Below, piece by piece: positions 44,297 to 56,174 of a stretch of 64,000 nucleotides of DNA; position 1 is the first letter of the stretch; every line of letters begins with the position of its first letter. The DNA is taken from positions 1-64,000 of the forward strand of contig JABSQU010000002.1 in NCBI GenBank assembly GCA_013215685.1, read 5' to 3'. The notes beneath the pieces were generated by a model, which ran no database searches, was not told where the DNA came from, and was given only the letters and a program-made list of their open reading frames with translations. Position numbers and translations under genes: made by a program. This DNA comes from Mycoplasmatales bacterium (lineage in GTDB: Bacteria; Bacillota_I; Bacilli_A; Mycoplasmatales; Metamycoplasmataceae).

Positions 44297-45569
44297 ATTG
44301 AATATTAAAAATGCAGTAACTGAAAATGCAATTAAAAAATATTCTAATGTTGTTAAAAATATAGCAACTAAAATGGAAAAATTAGAAACAGACGGTTTTG
44401 AATATTTAGGTTGGAAAGATTTGCCGGCAAATTACAATAAAATCGAATTTAAAAAAATAAAGAACACCGTTAAAAGATTAGAAAGGGAAAAAGTTGATAC
44501 TCTGGTAGTTATTGGTATTGGTGGTTCTTATGCTGGAGCAAAAGCTGGAATTGAAATGATTCAAGGGGAATTCCCTTCAAAGAGAAAAATGGAAATAATC
44601 TATGTTGGTGAATCAATATCATCAACAAATTTATCTCAAAAATTAGTTTATGTTGAGGACAAAAATTTTGCTATTAATGTTATATCAAAATCCGGAACAA
44701 CTACTGAACCAGCAATTGCATTCAGAATGTTTAAGAAGATTTTAGAAAAAAAAGTCGGAATCAATAATGCATCCAAATTTATTATTGCAACAACAGATGC
44801 AAACAGAGGTTCACTATTGTCAATGGCAAAAGAAAATAATTTTACAACATTTTCAATACCTGATAATGTTGGGGGAAGATTTTCTGTTTTAACACCTGTT
44901 GGCCTATTTCCTCTTGCGGCATCTGGGGTTAATATTGACAAAATTATGAAGGGCGCTTTAATAGCTCATAAGAAATATAGTAGTATCGATTTGGAAGAAA
45001 ATGATGCTTATAAATATGCTGTTGCAAGAGTGATTTTATCTAAAAAATTACCAGTCGAATTAATGGTTCAATATGAACCACAAATGAAAGCATTTAATGA
45101 ATGATGAAAACAACTTGCTGGGGAATCTGAAGGGAAAAACCATAAAGGAGTTTTTCCTTCATCAGCAATATTTTCAACTGACCTTCATTCATTAGGTCAA
45201 TTTATTCAAGATGGTTCAAAAATACTTTATGAAACAGTTTTAACTGTTGCACAGCCAAATTTTGATGTTTTATTAGAAGAAAATGAAAGTAATGTTGATA
45301 ACTTAAACTATTTGGCGGGAAAAACAATTTCAGAAGTAAATAATGTTGCATTTCAAGCAACAACAGATGCTCATGTAAAGGTCGGAAAAGTTCCAAACAT
45401 ACACATTGAATATGAAAGAATGGATGAGCTATCATTTGGAGAATTAGTTATTTTCTTTGAAAGGGCAGTTGCAATGACAGCGTACCTTTTAGGGGTGAAT
45501 CCGTTTAATCAGCCTGGTGTTGAAGTATATAAACAAAATATGTTTAAATATCTTGGTAAACCAGAATAA
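44289..45569 (+). CDS. pgi: glucose-6-phosphate isomerase
   Basis: A 426-residue glycolytic enzyme. [17 protein letters not shown] and [16 protein letters not shown] bind the sugar phosphate; [16 protein letters not shown] and the [13 protein letters not shown] segment are conserved; VQPNFD... is followed by the C-terminal catalytic Lys region VEVYKQNMF. It interconverts glucose-6-phosphate and fructose-6-phosphate. Shine-Dalgarno AAGGAG. Confidence 0.96.
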
Positions 45570-45653
45570 TTGAATAAAATTTTGGTTAATTATAATTAAC
45601 TATGTATAATTTTAAATAGTTAGTTATATAGTATGGAATTTTAAGGAGGTATA

Positions 45654-47759
45654 ATGGCTCAAGCAGGTCAAACCAACAAACCTAAACCGTTTAATTGAGT
45701 AAGATTAATTATTGTTTTACTAATTATTGCGACTGCTTCTGTCTTAGCATGATGAATTTTTCATGGATTTGGCGGAAGTGATAACAAGGAATATATTTCA
45801 TTGGCGGAATTAAAGGTTAAATTAGTAGATCCTCAAAACAAAGTTAGATCGGTGGTCACGGATATCGATCAGCATAGGATAATGTCGGAAATAATTTCCG
45901 GAGGCAAAACTCATCATTATGTAGTTGACGTTAATGCGGCAACCTTATCAAAAGAGTTGCAATTACCTGAAAATAATAGTAATGTAACTGGACTTTGATT
46001 GGGAAGAGAAATATTGGGTGAAACCAATTTAATTAAATGAGATAGCGATCCAAAATTAAAACATAAATTTATTAAAGATGCCGGATTGTATATGCCGGAA
46101 GGAAGATCAATTTGAATTTCATTACTTCTCTCATTACTACCAGTATTATTATTTGGTGGAATAATGGCTTATTTCGTATTGAGAGGAGCAAGAGGAATTG
46201 GTGGTGGAGATGGAATAATGTCCACTGGAAGATCTCCAGCTAAAAAAATTATTTCCAAGAAGAGATTCTCTGATGTTGCTGGACAAGAAGAAGCAAAAGA
46301 AGAGGTTAAAGAAGTTGTTGACTTCATGAAAAGGCCTGGTAAATATAAAACAGCAGGAGCAAGAATTCCTAAAGGAATAATGCTAGGAGGACCTCCAGGA
46401 ACAGGAAAAACTCTTTTAGCAAAAGCTATTGCTGGTGAATCTGGAGTGCCATTTTACTTTATATCTGCTTCAAACTTCGTTGAAATGTTTGCGGGTATGG
46501 GTGCAAAAAGAGTTAGAGAAATGTTTAAGGAAGTTCGTAAAAATTCTCCTGCAATATTATTTATTGATGAAATGGATGCTGTTGGTAGAAAACGTGGTTC
46601 TTCATTATCTGGTAATGATGAAAGAGAACAAACACTTAATCAAATTCTTGTTGAAATGGATGGTATTGTTGAAACAAACTCAATATTAGTAATTTCTGCA
46701 ACAAATAGACCAGATGTTCTAGATCCAGCCTTAACAAGACCAGGAAGATTTGATAGGACGATTACAGTTAATTTGCCAGACATTAAAGAAAGAGAACAAA
46801 TTCTATTATTACATGCAAAAGGTAAGAGAATTGATTCGCGTGTTGATTTTAAAAATGTAGCAAAAAGAACTCCAAGATATTCAGGAGCTGATTTAGAAAA
46901 TGTTATTAATGAAGCGACACTGTTATCAGTTAGAGAGGATACTGATGTTGTGACATTGCCTCAAATTGATGAAGCTATAGATAGAGTTATGGCTGGACCA
47001 GCTAAAAAACATAGAGTTATAACTGCTGAAGAAAATAAACTTGTAGCAATTCATGAAGCTGGACATGCAGTTGTTGGTCTTAAAGTTAAAGACGCAGACA
47101 TTGTTCAAAAAATTACTATTATTCCTCGTGGAGACGCTGGTGGTTACACATTATCAACTCCTAGAAAAGAACAATATAACTATAGAAAATCACAATTAGA
47201 AGCCAAAATCATGGGACTTCTTGGTGGTCGTGCAGCGGAGCAAGTTTACTTTGGAGAAGGAGAAGTTACAACTGGCGCAAGCGATGACATACAAAAAGCA
47301 ACTAACATTGCAAGGGCAATGGTTACTCAATATGGTATGTCCGTTCTTGGTCCAATCGCTTATGAAAAACCTGAAGGATCACAATATCTTGGAATGGATA
47401 GAAAAACAAAAGAATATTCTGATGCATTAGCACAAAGAATTGATGAAGCTATTCGTGTGCTTGTTAAAAGTGCAGAAGAAAAAGCTATAACAATAATTAA
47501 AAATAATAAACAATTATTGGACTTAATTGTTGAAGAATTGATTGAAAAAGAAACAATTGTTATTGAAGAAATTGACTTCATTAACAAACATTTAAAGAGA
47601 CCTCCTAAAAATTTAACAAAGAAATCTAAAGTGAAAAAGAAATCTCTAGATGAGATTATAGAAGAAGTTAAAAAAGAGAAAACTGTTAAAAAATCTAAAT
47701 CAAAGACAACAGAAAAAAAGAAACAAACTAAGCCCAAAACAAAAACAGATAAAAAATAG
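45654..47759 (+). CDS. ftsH: ATP-dependent zinc metalloprotease FtsH
   Basis: A 701-residue membrane protease. Two N-terminal helices (about residues 18-38 and 150-172) flank a small extracytoplasmic domain. The AAA domain has GGPPGTGKT (Walker A), LFIDEMDAVGRKRG (Walker B) and the SRH segment TRPGRFDR. HEAGH holds the zinc site. It degrades membrane and regulatory proteins. The C-terminal ~75 residues are an unusual Lys-rich tail (KKSKSKTTEKKKQTKPKT). Shine-Dalgarno AAGGAGG. Confidence 0.97.
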
Positions 47760-47767
47760 AAAATCAT

Positions 47768-47798
47768 AACAAACAGCATATGCTGTTTGTTATTTTTT
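47768..47798 (+). terminator. terminator after ftsH
   Basis: A perfect 24-base palindrome, AACAAACAGCAT / ATGCTGTTTGTT (47768-47791), followed by a T-rich tail. Confidence 0.88.
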
Positions 47799-47814
47799 AT
47801 ATTATAATTCTTTT

Positions 47815-49275
47815 ATGAAACAAAAATGATTTATAAAAGACATTTGATTTATACCCAAAAAAGTCAAGAAAAAGCGAAAAGGAGTAACGTTGCTTGAATT
47901 GTTCTTTGATTTAGTTTTTGTTGCATTTTTAGGTGGTATCGTTCACAGAATGGTCCACATGTTGGAAAATAATTTACATCATTTTGACAGCTTTGAATTT
48001 GCTTTTGTGTCTTTTTCACTATTTACAATGGTAATTTTTTGAGAAAATATGAATATTTATAATTCTCGATTCGAAGAGGGTGAGAATTATAGACATAGAT
48101 TCTTCATTTTTTTAATAATGTTTGGATTCATTCTTATAACTGCGTCACTATATATTGATTTTGGACTTGAAAAGAATCAATTTGCAAACTTTGAAAGCAT
48201 ATTAACAATTAATATAATTGGATATTCAATATCTTTTTCATCTTTGTTTTATTTATACTTTTCTGCTTGATTAGCTCAAAGCGATAAATATGAAAGAGAA
48301 TTCTTATCAAGAAACTTTGTGGGAATATTTTTTGCTATTCTTTTTTGAGCCTTACCAATGGGCATTAGTTATTCATTAATTGATAAATCAAATACAATTC
48401 AATTATTGATAACAACACCCTTGTGAATCACAGGATTAATTTTATGAATGATATTTGAATGGAAATCTAGATCAACAAGAATATCAGCAAATACTGTTGA
48501 TGCATCGCTTAGTCACATCCAAGAAAGAGTTAGTATTATTTTCATAGTTTTTATAGGTGAATCAATTGTGCAAATTGTTGTTAGCTCTCCTGACATTTTG
48601 AAAGACAATATACCGATTGCAATTTTTAACATTCTTGCAGCATTTTTAATATTATTTGGCTGATGATGAATTTTTAATGACATGGTTAATTTGCCAGACA
48701 TTAAAAATCACCCCAGAACCATAAATCTATATAACTTTTCAATGGGAATTATGCTTTTTTCATTTGCTATAGAAGCGGTTGGACTTTCTTTAATAATAAA
48801 AGACGACCCATTTATGCATGGTAAATATATGCTTTTATCTGGAAATATAATTTGGTCAATTGCCAATGCAGGAGCCAACTATTCTCTTAAAAGTTATAAA
48901 ATAAAAGAAGGAATATTCTTTCCCAAAAAAGCAAAATATATTAGTTATATATCACCAATTTTTAATATGATTTTTATGTGAATTGGACTCGCTTCTTTCA
49001 TTACACCACATTTATTTATGTATATATTATTAATTTTGACATCTTTATTTGTCTTGCTCCCAATATCAATAAGAATTTCACAGAAAAGGAGTCTTTCTGA
49101 AGAAATTATAGCTAAAACAATAATTGAATATTATGAAAAAGAAGATGAATGAATTAAAAAGAATGTTGTAAAATTTCTTGATCATGATCACCATGCAAAA
49201 TATGGATACAAACTTAATCATTATTCAAAATATATAAAAATAGAGGAAAAGGAACCTTCTAAAGATCAACCATAA
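47815..49275 (+). CDS. LtrA-like (low temperature requirement A) membrane protein
   Basis: A 486-residue protein with about twelve membrane helices. The opening KKRKGVTLLELFFDLVFVAFL matches the LtrA family signature (xxLELFFDLVFV). IGESIVQIVV is a second family motif. The function is unknown beyond cold-growth phenotypes in Listeria. The last ~60 residues are a charged, His-rich cytoplasmic tail (LDHDHHAKYGYKLNHY). TATAAT at 47803-47808, 6 bases before ATG. Confidence 0.85.
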
Positions 49276-49294
49276 TTTTCTTTATAATGATATT

Positions 49295-49960
49295 ATGACT
49301 TTTAAAGAAAAAACAAAAAACCTTGTCTCAGAACAAGCATTTAAAAACCTAGAAAAATACGTCTATTTAATAGAAGAGAAAAATTTAGTTATGAATTTAA
49401 CTGGATTTAAAGGTGATAAATTATGAGGAGAAGGAATATACGAATCAATTCTTTTATTAAAAGAATCTTTTGGTATAGTCAATAATAAAAAAATTCTTGA
49501 TATTGGATCTGGAGCAGGATTTCCTTCTGTTCCATATTTAATTGCATTCCCCAATAATGAATTAACAATATATGAGCCTCAAAAAAAGAGAACAAAATTT
49601 TTGTCAATAGTAAAAGATACTTTAAATTTAAATATGAGAATTTTAAATATTAGAGCTGAAGATTCTAAAGAGGAAGAATATTTTGATTTTATTACTGCAA
49701 GAGCAGTTGCAAATTTTAGTATTATGGCGGAAATTTCCCATAAACCTGCAAAAATTGGAGCAAAGTTTTCATTTATTAAAGGACCAAAAGCGGAGGAAGA
49801 AATTAAAGAATCGTTAAATATTTCAAGGCAATTGAATTTATTTCCAGAATTAAAAAAAATTAGTATTAATGGGAAAAATAATATTTTAATTATATATTCT
49901 AAAAATGAAAAAACCCCAGAAAGATTTCCTAGAAAATGAACTGAAATAATTAAGAAATAA
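49295..49960 (+). CDS. rsmG: 16S rRNA (guanine527-N7)-methyltransferase
   Basis: A 221-residue SAM methyltransferase (GidB). KILDIGSGAGFPSVPYLI is the SAM-binding motif, followed by YEPQKKRTKFL and the catalytic-region ITARAVANFS (family pattern DxVxARAVA). It modifies G527 of 16S rRNA. TATAAT at 49283-49288, 6 bases before ATG. Confidence 0.94.
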
Positions 49961-50020
49961 ATTCAGTTTCATAGATGTTTTATTTTAATTAATTAAAATA
50001 TAATTTGCTATAATTTATAC

Positions 50021-50440
50021 ATGAAATCTTTATCTTTCGCATTTAAAAAAAGAGTAGTGAATGAATTTCATAGCTTATTAAAAGATAAGTTATTGGGTTC
50101 ATATTTTAATTTAGATACTCTACATTATCTTTCTAAAAGAAAAGTTTACAAGCTTTTAAAATTATCTTTTGAATCCGAAGGAAAAAAGTTTGATAAAAAA
50201 ACTTTAAAAGATATTGCGCTGTTGTTGTCAAAAGTAAACTTCAATTCACTTTCTAAATCAGATGTTAAAAATATCTATAAAATTCTTCTGAAAAGAGACA
50301 TATATTTCCTTATCAATGACATGATAGGAAATATATACTTTATTTTTTTCAATTTAATTCAGTTTAGAGAAAAGAATGAAACAAAATCTAGTAATTTTAT
50401 TTTGGAAATATTTAAACAAATGAGAATTTTAATAATATAA
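50021..50440 (+). CDS. small helical protein of unknown function
   Basis: A 139-residue, Lys/Leu/Phe-rich, apparently all-helical protein (KLLKLSFESEGKKFDKKTLKDIALLL). No signal peptide; a hydrophobic stretch (NDMIGNIYFIFFNLI) near residue 100 could be a buried or membrane-associated helix. I recognise no family. Support for a real gene is the TATAAT at 50009-50014 exactly 6 bases before the ATG and its place in a gap between two genes with no competing frame. Confidence 0.65.
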   Translation: MKSLSFAFKKRVVNEFHSLLKDKLLGSYFNLDTLHYLSKRKVYKLLKLSFESEGKKFDKKTLKDIALLLSKVNFNSLSKSDVKNIYKILLKRDIYFLINDMIGNIYFIFFNLIQFREKNETKSSNFILEIFKQMRILII

Positions 50441-50474
50441 ATAATCCTTCTTTTTGAAAACAAAGGAGGGAAAA

Positions 50475-51557
50475 ATGGATGACAAAAAGAAAAGAGCCCA
50501 TAAACAGGCAAAAAACGCTAAAAGATTATTAAAATCTGAGAAAAAAGATTTTAATTCCTCAAATCATAATAAGACAAAAGAACAAAAATCTATTAAAAAT
50601 GATTTTAAGCATTTTGAAAAAGAAGAAAAAAATAATAAGAAAAAAATGCTACTCGATAAAAAACGAGAAAAAAGAATTAGTCAAAAACGAGAAAAAATTT
50701 TATCTACAAAAAACTCAAAAATACTAAACAAATTTGAAAATAGACAAGAAAAAAGAAAATTAAAAAGAGAAATAAAAGAAATTGATAAATTAAATGTGGA
50801 ACCAAAGGGACAAAAATTTATTCCTAATTCTTCAAAAGATATAATTATAGAGGTTAAAAATGTTGTAAAAGCATACACAACAAAAACTCTTATTTTTAAA
50901 GCCTTAAACAATATTTCCCTTGAAATTAAAAGAGGAGAATTTGTAGCAATATTGGGTCCATCTGGATCTGGAAAATCTACACTTTTAAATATAATATCTG
51001 GTCTTGATAGACCTACATATGGTGAAATAATTATTGATGGCAACAACGTCGCTGCATTAAGCGATAAAGAAATGACTTCTTTAAGACGAGATAAAATAGG
51101 TTTCGTTTTCCAATCTTATAATTTGCTTCCAACCTTAAATGTTTCTGATAATGTTGAAATTGGAAGATCGCTTCAAATGAATAAAGAAAAAAGATTAGGG
51201 ATAAATGATGTTTTAAATAATATGAATATGTCTGATCAAATCAAAAAAAGAACATATGAATTATCTGGTGGACAACAACAAAGAGTTTCAATAGCCAGAG
51301 CAATAGCAAAATCACCAGACATTTTAATTGGAGATGAACCAACAGGTGCTCTAGATACAAAATCAAGAATACAAGTTTTTAAAATTTTTCAGGACTTAAA
51401 TAAGAAAAAGAAAACCACTGTAATAATTGTTACTCATAATCATGAAATAGCGAAATTAGCCAATAAGATCGTAAATGTGGAAGATGGCAAGATAGTTAGC
51501 ATAAAAATTAATAAGAAAGTTTTAAAAGCGGAAGATCTAGGTAAATCATATGAATAG
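50475..51557 (+). CDS. ABC transporter ATP-binding protein (MacB/LolD type)
   Basis: A 360-residue protein. The C-terminal ~230 residues form the ATPase: LGPSGSGKSTLLNIISGLD (Walker A), FVFQSYNLLP (Q loop), ELSGGQQQRVSIARAI (signature), LIGDEPTGALD (Walker B) and VTHNHE (switch His). These are features of the MacB/LolD/FtsE exporters. The N-terminal ~125 residues are an extra Lys/Glu-rich region, probably coiled coil, absent from usual members. Shine-Dalgarno AGGAGGG before ATG 50475. It overlaps the permease gene by 8 bases, forming an efflux system. Confidence 0.92.
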   Translation: MDDKKKRAHKQAKNAKRLLKSEKKDFNSSNHNKTKEQKSIKNDFKHFEKEEKNNKKKMLLDKKREKRISQKREKILSTKNSKILNKFENRQEKRKLKREIKEIDKLNVEPKGQKFIPNSSKDIIIEVKNVVKAYTTKTLIFKALNNISLEIKRGEFVAILGPSGSGKSTLLNIISGLDRPTYGEIIIDGNNVAALSDKEMTSLRRDKIGFVFQSYNLLPTLNVSDNVEIGRSLQMNKEKRLGINDVLNNMNMSDQIKKRTYELSGGQQQRVSIARAIAKSPDILIGDEPTGALDTKSRIQVFKIFQDLNKKKKTTVIIVTHNHEIAKLANKIVNVEDGKIVSIKINKKVLKAEDLGKSYE

Positions 51558-54500
51558 ACACCTTTGAAAATCAACATTTAAATCTTTTTTCAAAAATAAA
51601 GTAGGGATAATTTTATTAACCCTAATTATTTTCCTGACAGCAACAGTCTTTACATTGTTGCAATCAACATCAAATTCCTTTAGTTCTTCATATAGCAATG
51701 TTGTTAAAAAGGGAAACTTACATGATTTTACTGTCAAAGAAAAATATTCAAATTCTGGAGACCTTATTGCTGACATAACGACGTCTCAAAAGAGGCAAGA
51801 AGAAATTTTTAATAATCAAAATGCTTCAGAAATTTATGGTGAAAACACCAAAACTAAAGAAAAATATATTTATTTGTTTGGGAAAAATTCTCCATTAGAT
51901 TTAGTTTATACAGAATCAAATCATCCAGAGAAAAATAAAACTATCAATAACTTACCAGTAAGAATTAAGTTAAATGATATATTAGATAATGGAATTGATA
52001 CTAACGGTGATGGTAAAAAAGATTCTTTAAAAGCGAATTTTGACTTAAACTTTGAAGTCGCAGGAGGAAATAAGAATGTAAATGATTATTATAAATGAGG
52101 AATTCTTAATCACCCTGGATCAGATGAAAATTATATGTGCTTTTTTTATAATACAGATCAAGCATATTTTGACACAATCAATAAGAATTTAGTAAATTCA
52201 CAGGATGATGTTAATTATTTCATTTCCAGTCAAAATTGAACTAATTATTCTCATACCTATAATGCAAATCACTCTTTTAATATTTATGAAAAAAAGGCAA
52301 GTTTTTTTGATTCAAATCACATTAAAGGGAATATTGTCTACAAAGAAAGTTTATCTGATTTAAGTAAAAGAGTTTTTACTGAAATATATCAAAATATGTT
52401 TGAGAAAAAAGACGTTGTAGATTTAAATATTAAATTTAATGAAAATAAATCTACTGCAGATATTAAAAATTATTTAAGACTTTATCCACAAGCTGATATT
52501 GAAATTAAAAGCCAGCCATATCATCCAGACGTAAATGGTAAGGCTTATGACTATTCTAATGATCCAAATGTTTTTGAAGTTTTAAAGAAAAATAGAAATG
52601 ATATTCTTAATAAAATACAAGATGAACATTCTAAATTGTACAAAGAAGAATTAAGCAATGCTGTTTATGGAAAAAATTCAAAGGGAGAATTAGTTTTTGA
52701 TGTTCCATCTGCAACAAATCCAATTTCACAAATGTATCCAGATGGAATATTTGTAAAAAGTAGATACTACGATGAAAATGACAATCAAATGGTAGAAATT
52801 GAAAAAAGTACAAAATCCATATCAATTGAAGATTTTGGAAATGCATATAAAGTCGTCGATACAATAAATAATTACCAAGATATTAATTCGTTAGTTTTAT
52901 ACAAAGGAAGTTCCATTGATAATTCTATTTCCAATAAAGCTCTTGAAGAGGAAATAAAAACTAAACAAGATGCAGTTTCTGGCAATCCCAAGTGAACTCC
53001 TGTGGACAAAACTAAAAAATGGAAATATTCATCACAAGGAACTATTTCTGATATTTTCTCAACTAAAACAATTCCTTCTGTCTTAGCTGTTGACCCATCA
53101 TCTTTTGAAATAATAGTTTCTCCTTCATTTGCATCAGAATATAAACTTAAGCCAGTCTCTAATAGAAATTCTTGATACACAACTATTGATGGAAAGAAAG
53201 AATTTGACAAGAATTCAGATTTTTACAAAATGGCTAGTGAAGTCAAACCCGGATTAGCTACCCAGAATTTTATTAATAAAAATAAAAATTCTTATGTCAA
53301 AATAGGCAGCATGGTTTTTGCTGTTGTTGGAATAGGAACTTCTCCGGATTTTGCTTATCCTATTGTTGATGAAAAAAATCCAGTTCCAAATTCTAAGAAT
53401 CAAGCCATTTTCTTCACAAATAGAAATGGATTTTCAAGAGTTTTTGATTCATTTAGAACAAATCCAAGAGAAGATTATTTATCTTTTAAATTCAGAAATG
53501 ATTTTAAAGGAGACAAAGAAGTTGTGATGAAGGGAATTGAAAATATTTCAAGAAAAAATATGAGCTGACCACCAAGCATCAAAATTGTTTCTGGGTATAA
53601 TGACACTAATGAGAAAATTCTTTTAGTTCCTCAAAGAATTGCCTTTCTTGAAAAATTAAATACAACAATAAAAGCTATAACCTGACTTGTTGTTTCATCA
53701 TTAATGATATTGACTACTCTAATAATTGTTTTGATATTAAAAAGAAATATTGCTTCTCAAAAAAGAAATTTAGGTATTCTCCATGCTAATGGATTTACGA
53801 AAAAACAGATTGCTTCATCATTTATTCTTGTTGGTCTTATTGTAACAGGATTGGCCACTATAATTGGTCACATACTAGGGTACTCGCTCCAGTTTGCTTT
53901 CATTTATATGTTTAAAAACTACTGGACAATTCCAATATTTGAACATAGCTTTTCTTGGTTATCATTTATTTTTACAGTTGGAATACCAATAATTTTAATA
54001 ACAATTTTAATCTATTCAATTGCCATCTACGAAATGAGGGGCAATGTGTTACAAAATATGTTAGGAGATAAATCTTCCAAATTTGGTGATTATTTATCGG
54101 CAAAAGCAACACATAAATTAAAATGATTTGGGATTAAAAGTAAATTCGCTTCTTCATTAATATTCTCAAACTTAAGTAAGATGATGATGATATTTATTGC
54201 AACAACCGGAGCCGTCACGGCCTCTACAATAGCAATAACTACATTTGGTAAATTCGATAAGGCAATTTCATCAACAGCCGACTCTCACAATTATAATTTT
54301 GCTGTAGATTTAGTTTCACCAACTATTGAAGGAGGACAATATACACCGGTAATCCTTGAGAATAAAAATAAATATACTCAAAATAGTAATGACCCATATA
54401 GAATAAGGGCAGGATGAACTGGCCCTAATGGAGAAGAAAAAGGTCCTCAAAATTCTATAAAAACAGCCAAAGATTGAGGATCAATGATGCAATTTCCTTC

Positions 54501-56103
54501 AAGTGAAGATGCTGTTGCCAAAAAAACAACAGGATCCCAATTTACAACAGAAGGATGATCTAAAAATAATTATAAATTAGTACCTGAAGCTGCAAAATAT
54601 TTAGATAAAAGAGTTCAAACTCAACTTCCATTTAGAGTAATAATGGGAGGATCTTCGGTTCCCTGAGAAGTCGCTGAATCATTAATGCCATCTAATCAAA
54701 TTTCTAAATCAAATCAAGATTTACTTGATTACATTCCAAAGTTAGTTGCATTCGGAAGCAATAACACTAAATACAATAATCTAGAATGGTATAAAGATTT
54801 AATTCTTATCAATGAAGATATCAATAACGATAGACCAATAAATGCGAATCTTCAAAAATTTGGTAATGATGTTGGTTCAGGAATATTAGGATTAAATTCT
54901 GAACTGAAAAAAGATTTTCAGGAATTTATTAAAGAATCTTGAGATGCAGGAATATATCCTTATTTAATTACATACAATCAAGTTACCACTAACTTAGATG
55001 ATGAGCTATATACCTCGATAAGAGGAGAAACTATTTTAAAAGATAAAAAAGGAAATGTCGAAAATATTCATTTATCTATTAAAGGAATTAAGGCAGACTC
55101 TAATTTCATAAAAGTAAACAACATCAATGATCTTACCAAATTTAACAAGCCTGGAATCATTCCAGTAATTATAAATAAATACACAAGTGAATTTTTTGAT
55201 TTATCGGTCGGGTCACAATTTAAAATGAAAGTTGAAAATACAACAGACAGATTTATCCGTAAAATAAAAAAAGAAGACTCAATGGAGAAACAATTTGAAG
55301 TAGTTGGATATATGAATTCATATTCGGGAATTGAAATGTATACATTAAGAACTACTGCAAATGAACTTTTAGGTCTTGATAAAACACAGGGCTTTAATGG
55401 ATTATTTTCTCATGAAGATAAACCAAGAGTTTTAGATAATATTAATCTTTATTCACCGTCTGGTTTTTACCCTGGTTTTGATACTGTTATTAGTGGTGGT
55501 GAATCAGAAGAATTACTTACACAAACAATTAAACAAAAAGTTCTATTTCAAAATGTTCCAAATCAAGATGATAAACAACTATTAGAAAATCTAGATGTCG
55601 AACAATTTGTAAATACCTATAGTAAATCAATATATGAGGCTGCAATATCATATGTTGATTGAGCAAAAATGTCTCAATTTACATTTAAATCTGTCAATGA
55701 ACTGTCATCAAATCTGATATGACTTTCTGAAGGACTTGCTTTAGTTATCGCCGCAATATTCATTGTCATTATCGGATCAATGATGGTTGAATCCAATAAG
55801 AGAAATATCGCTACATTAAAAGTTCTTGGATATAGAAATAAGGAAATTAGAAATGCATTTATAAAATCATTTATTCCATCTCTTTTAATCGGAACAATCA
55901 TAGCTATTCCAATTATATTTGCAATCCTTCTTGCAATAAAAGTTTCCATAATGAGTTTTGGAGCGGTTCTTATACCGTTAAATATGCTAGGATGAGAACT
56001 TATATCATCCGCGGCTATTGTTGTAGGAATTTTTGTATCTATATTCATATATTCAATTAGATCTCTTAATAGTCATTCTGCCTTAGAAGCATTTAAACAA
56101 TAA
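51550..56103 (+). CDS. giant FtsX/MacB-type ABC permease
   Basis: A 1,517-residue protein. One N-terminal helix (about residues 14-40) precedes a long extracellular domain (to about residue 690), then a FtsX-like helix set with KRNLGILHANGFTKKQIASSF; next is a second helix and a second extracellular domain (about 890-1370), then a final helix set with KRNIATLKVLGYRNKEIRNAF. The two Arg/Lys-Asn-hxx-LxxxGYxxxEI motifs are the cytoplasmic coupling turns of this family, so it is a fused double permease. The large outer domains are rich in Asn and Lys with no enzyme motif. It probably exports lipid, peptide or lipoprotein. Confidence 0.9.
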
Positions 56104-56115
56104 TTTAATTTATTA

Positions 56116-56135
56116 AAATCATTTAAAAATGATTT
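56116..56135 (+). terminator. possible A/T-rich hairpin after ABC permease
   Basis: AAATCATTT / AAATGATTT stem, with no G+C-rich part and only a weak T tail. Confidence 0.35.
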
Positions 56136-56174
56136 ATATATGAGAAAGTTTAATCAAAAATATATAATATGTTT

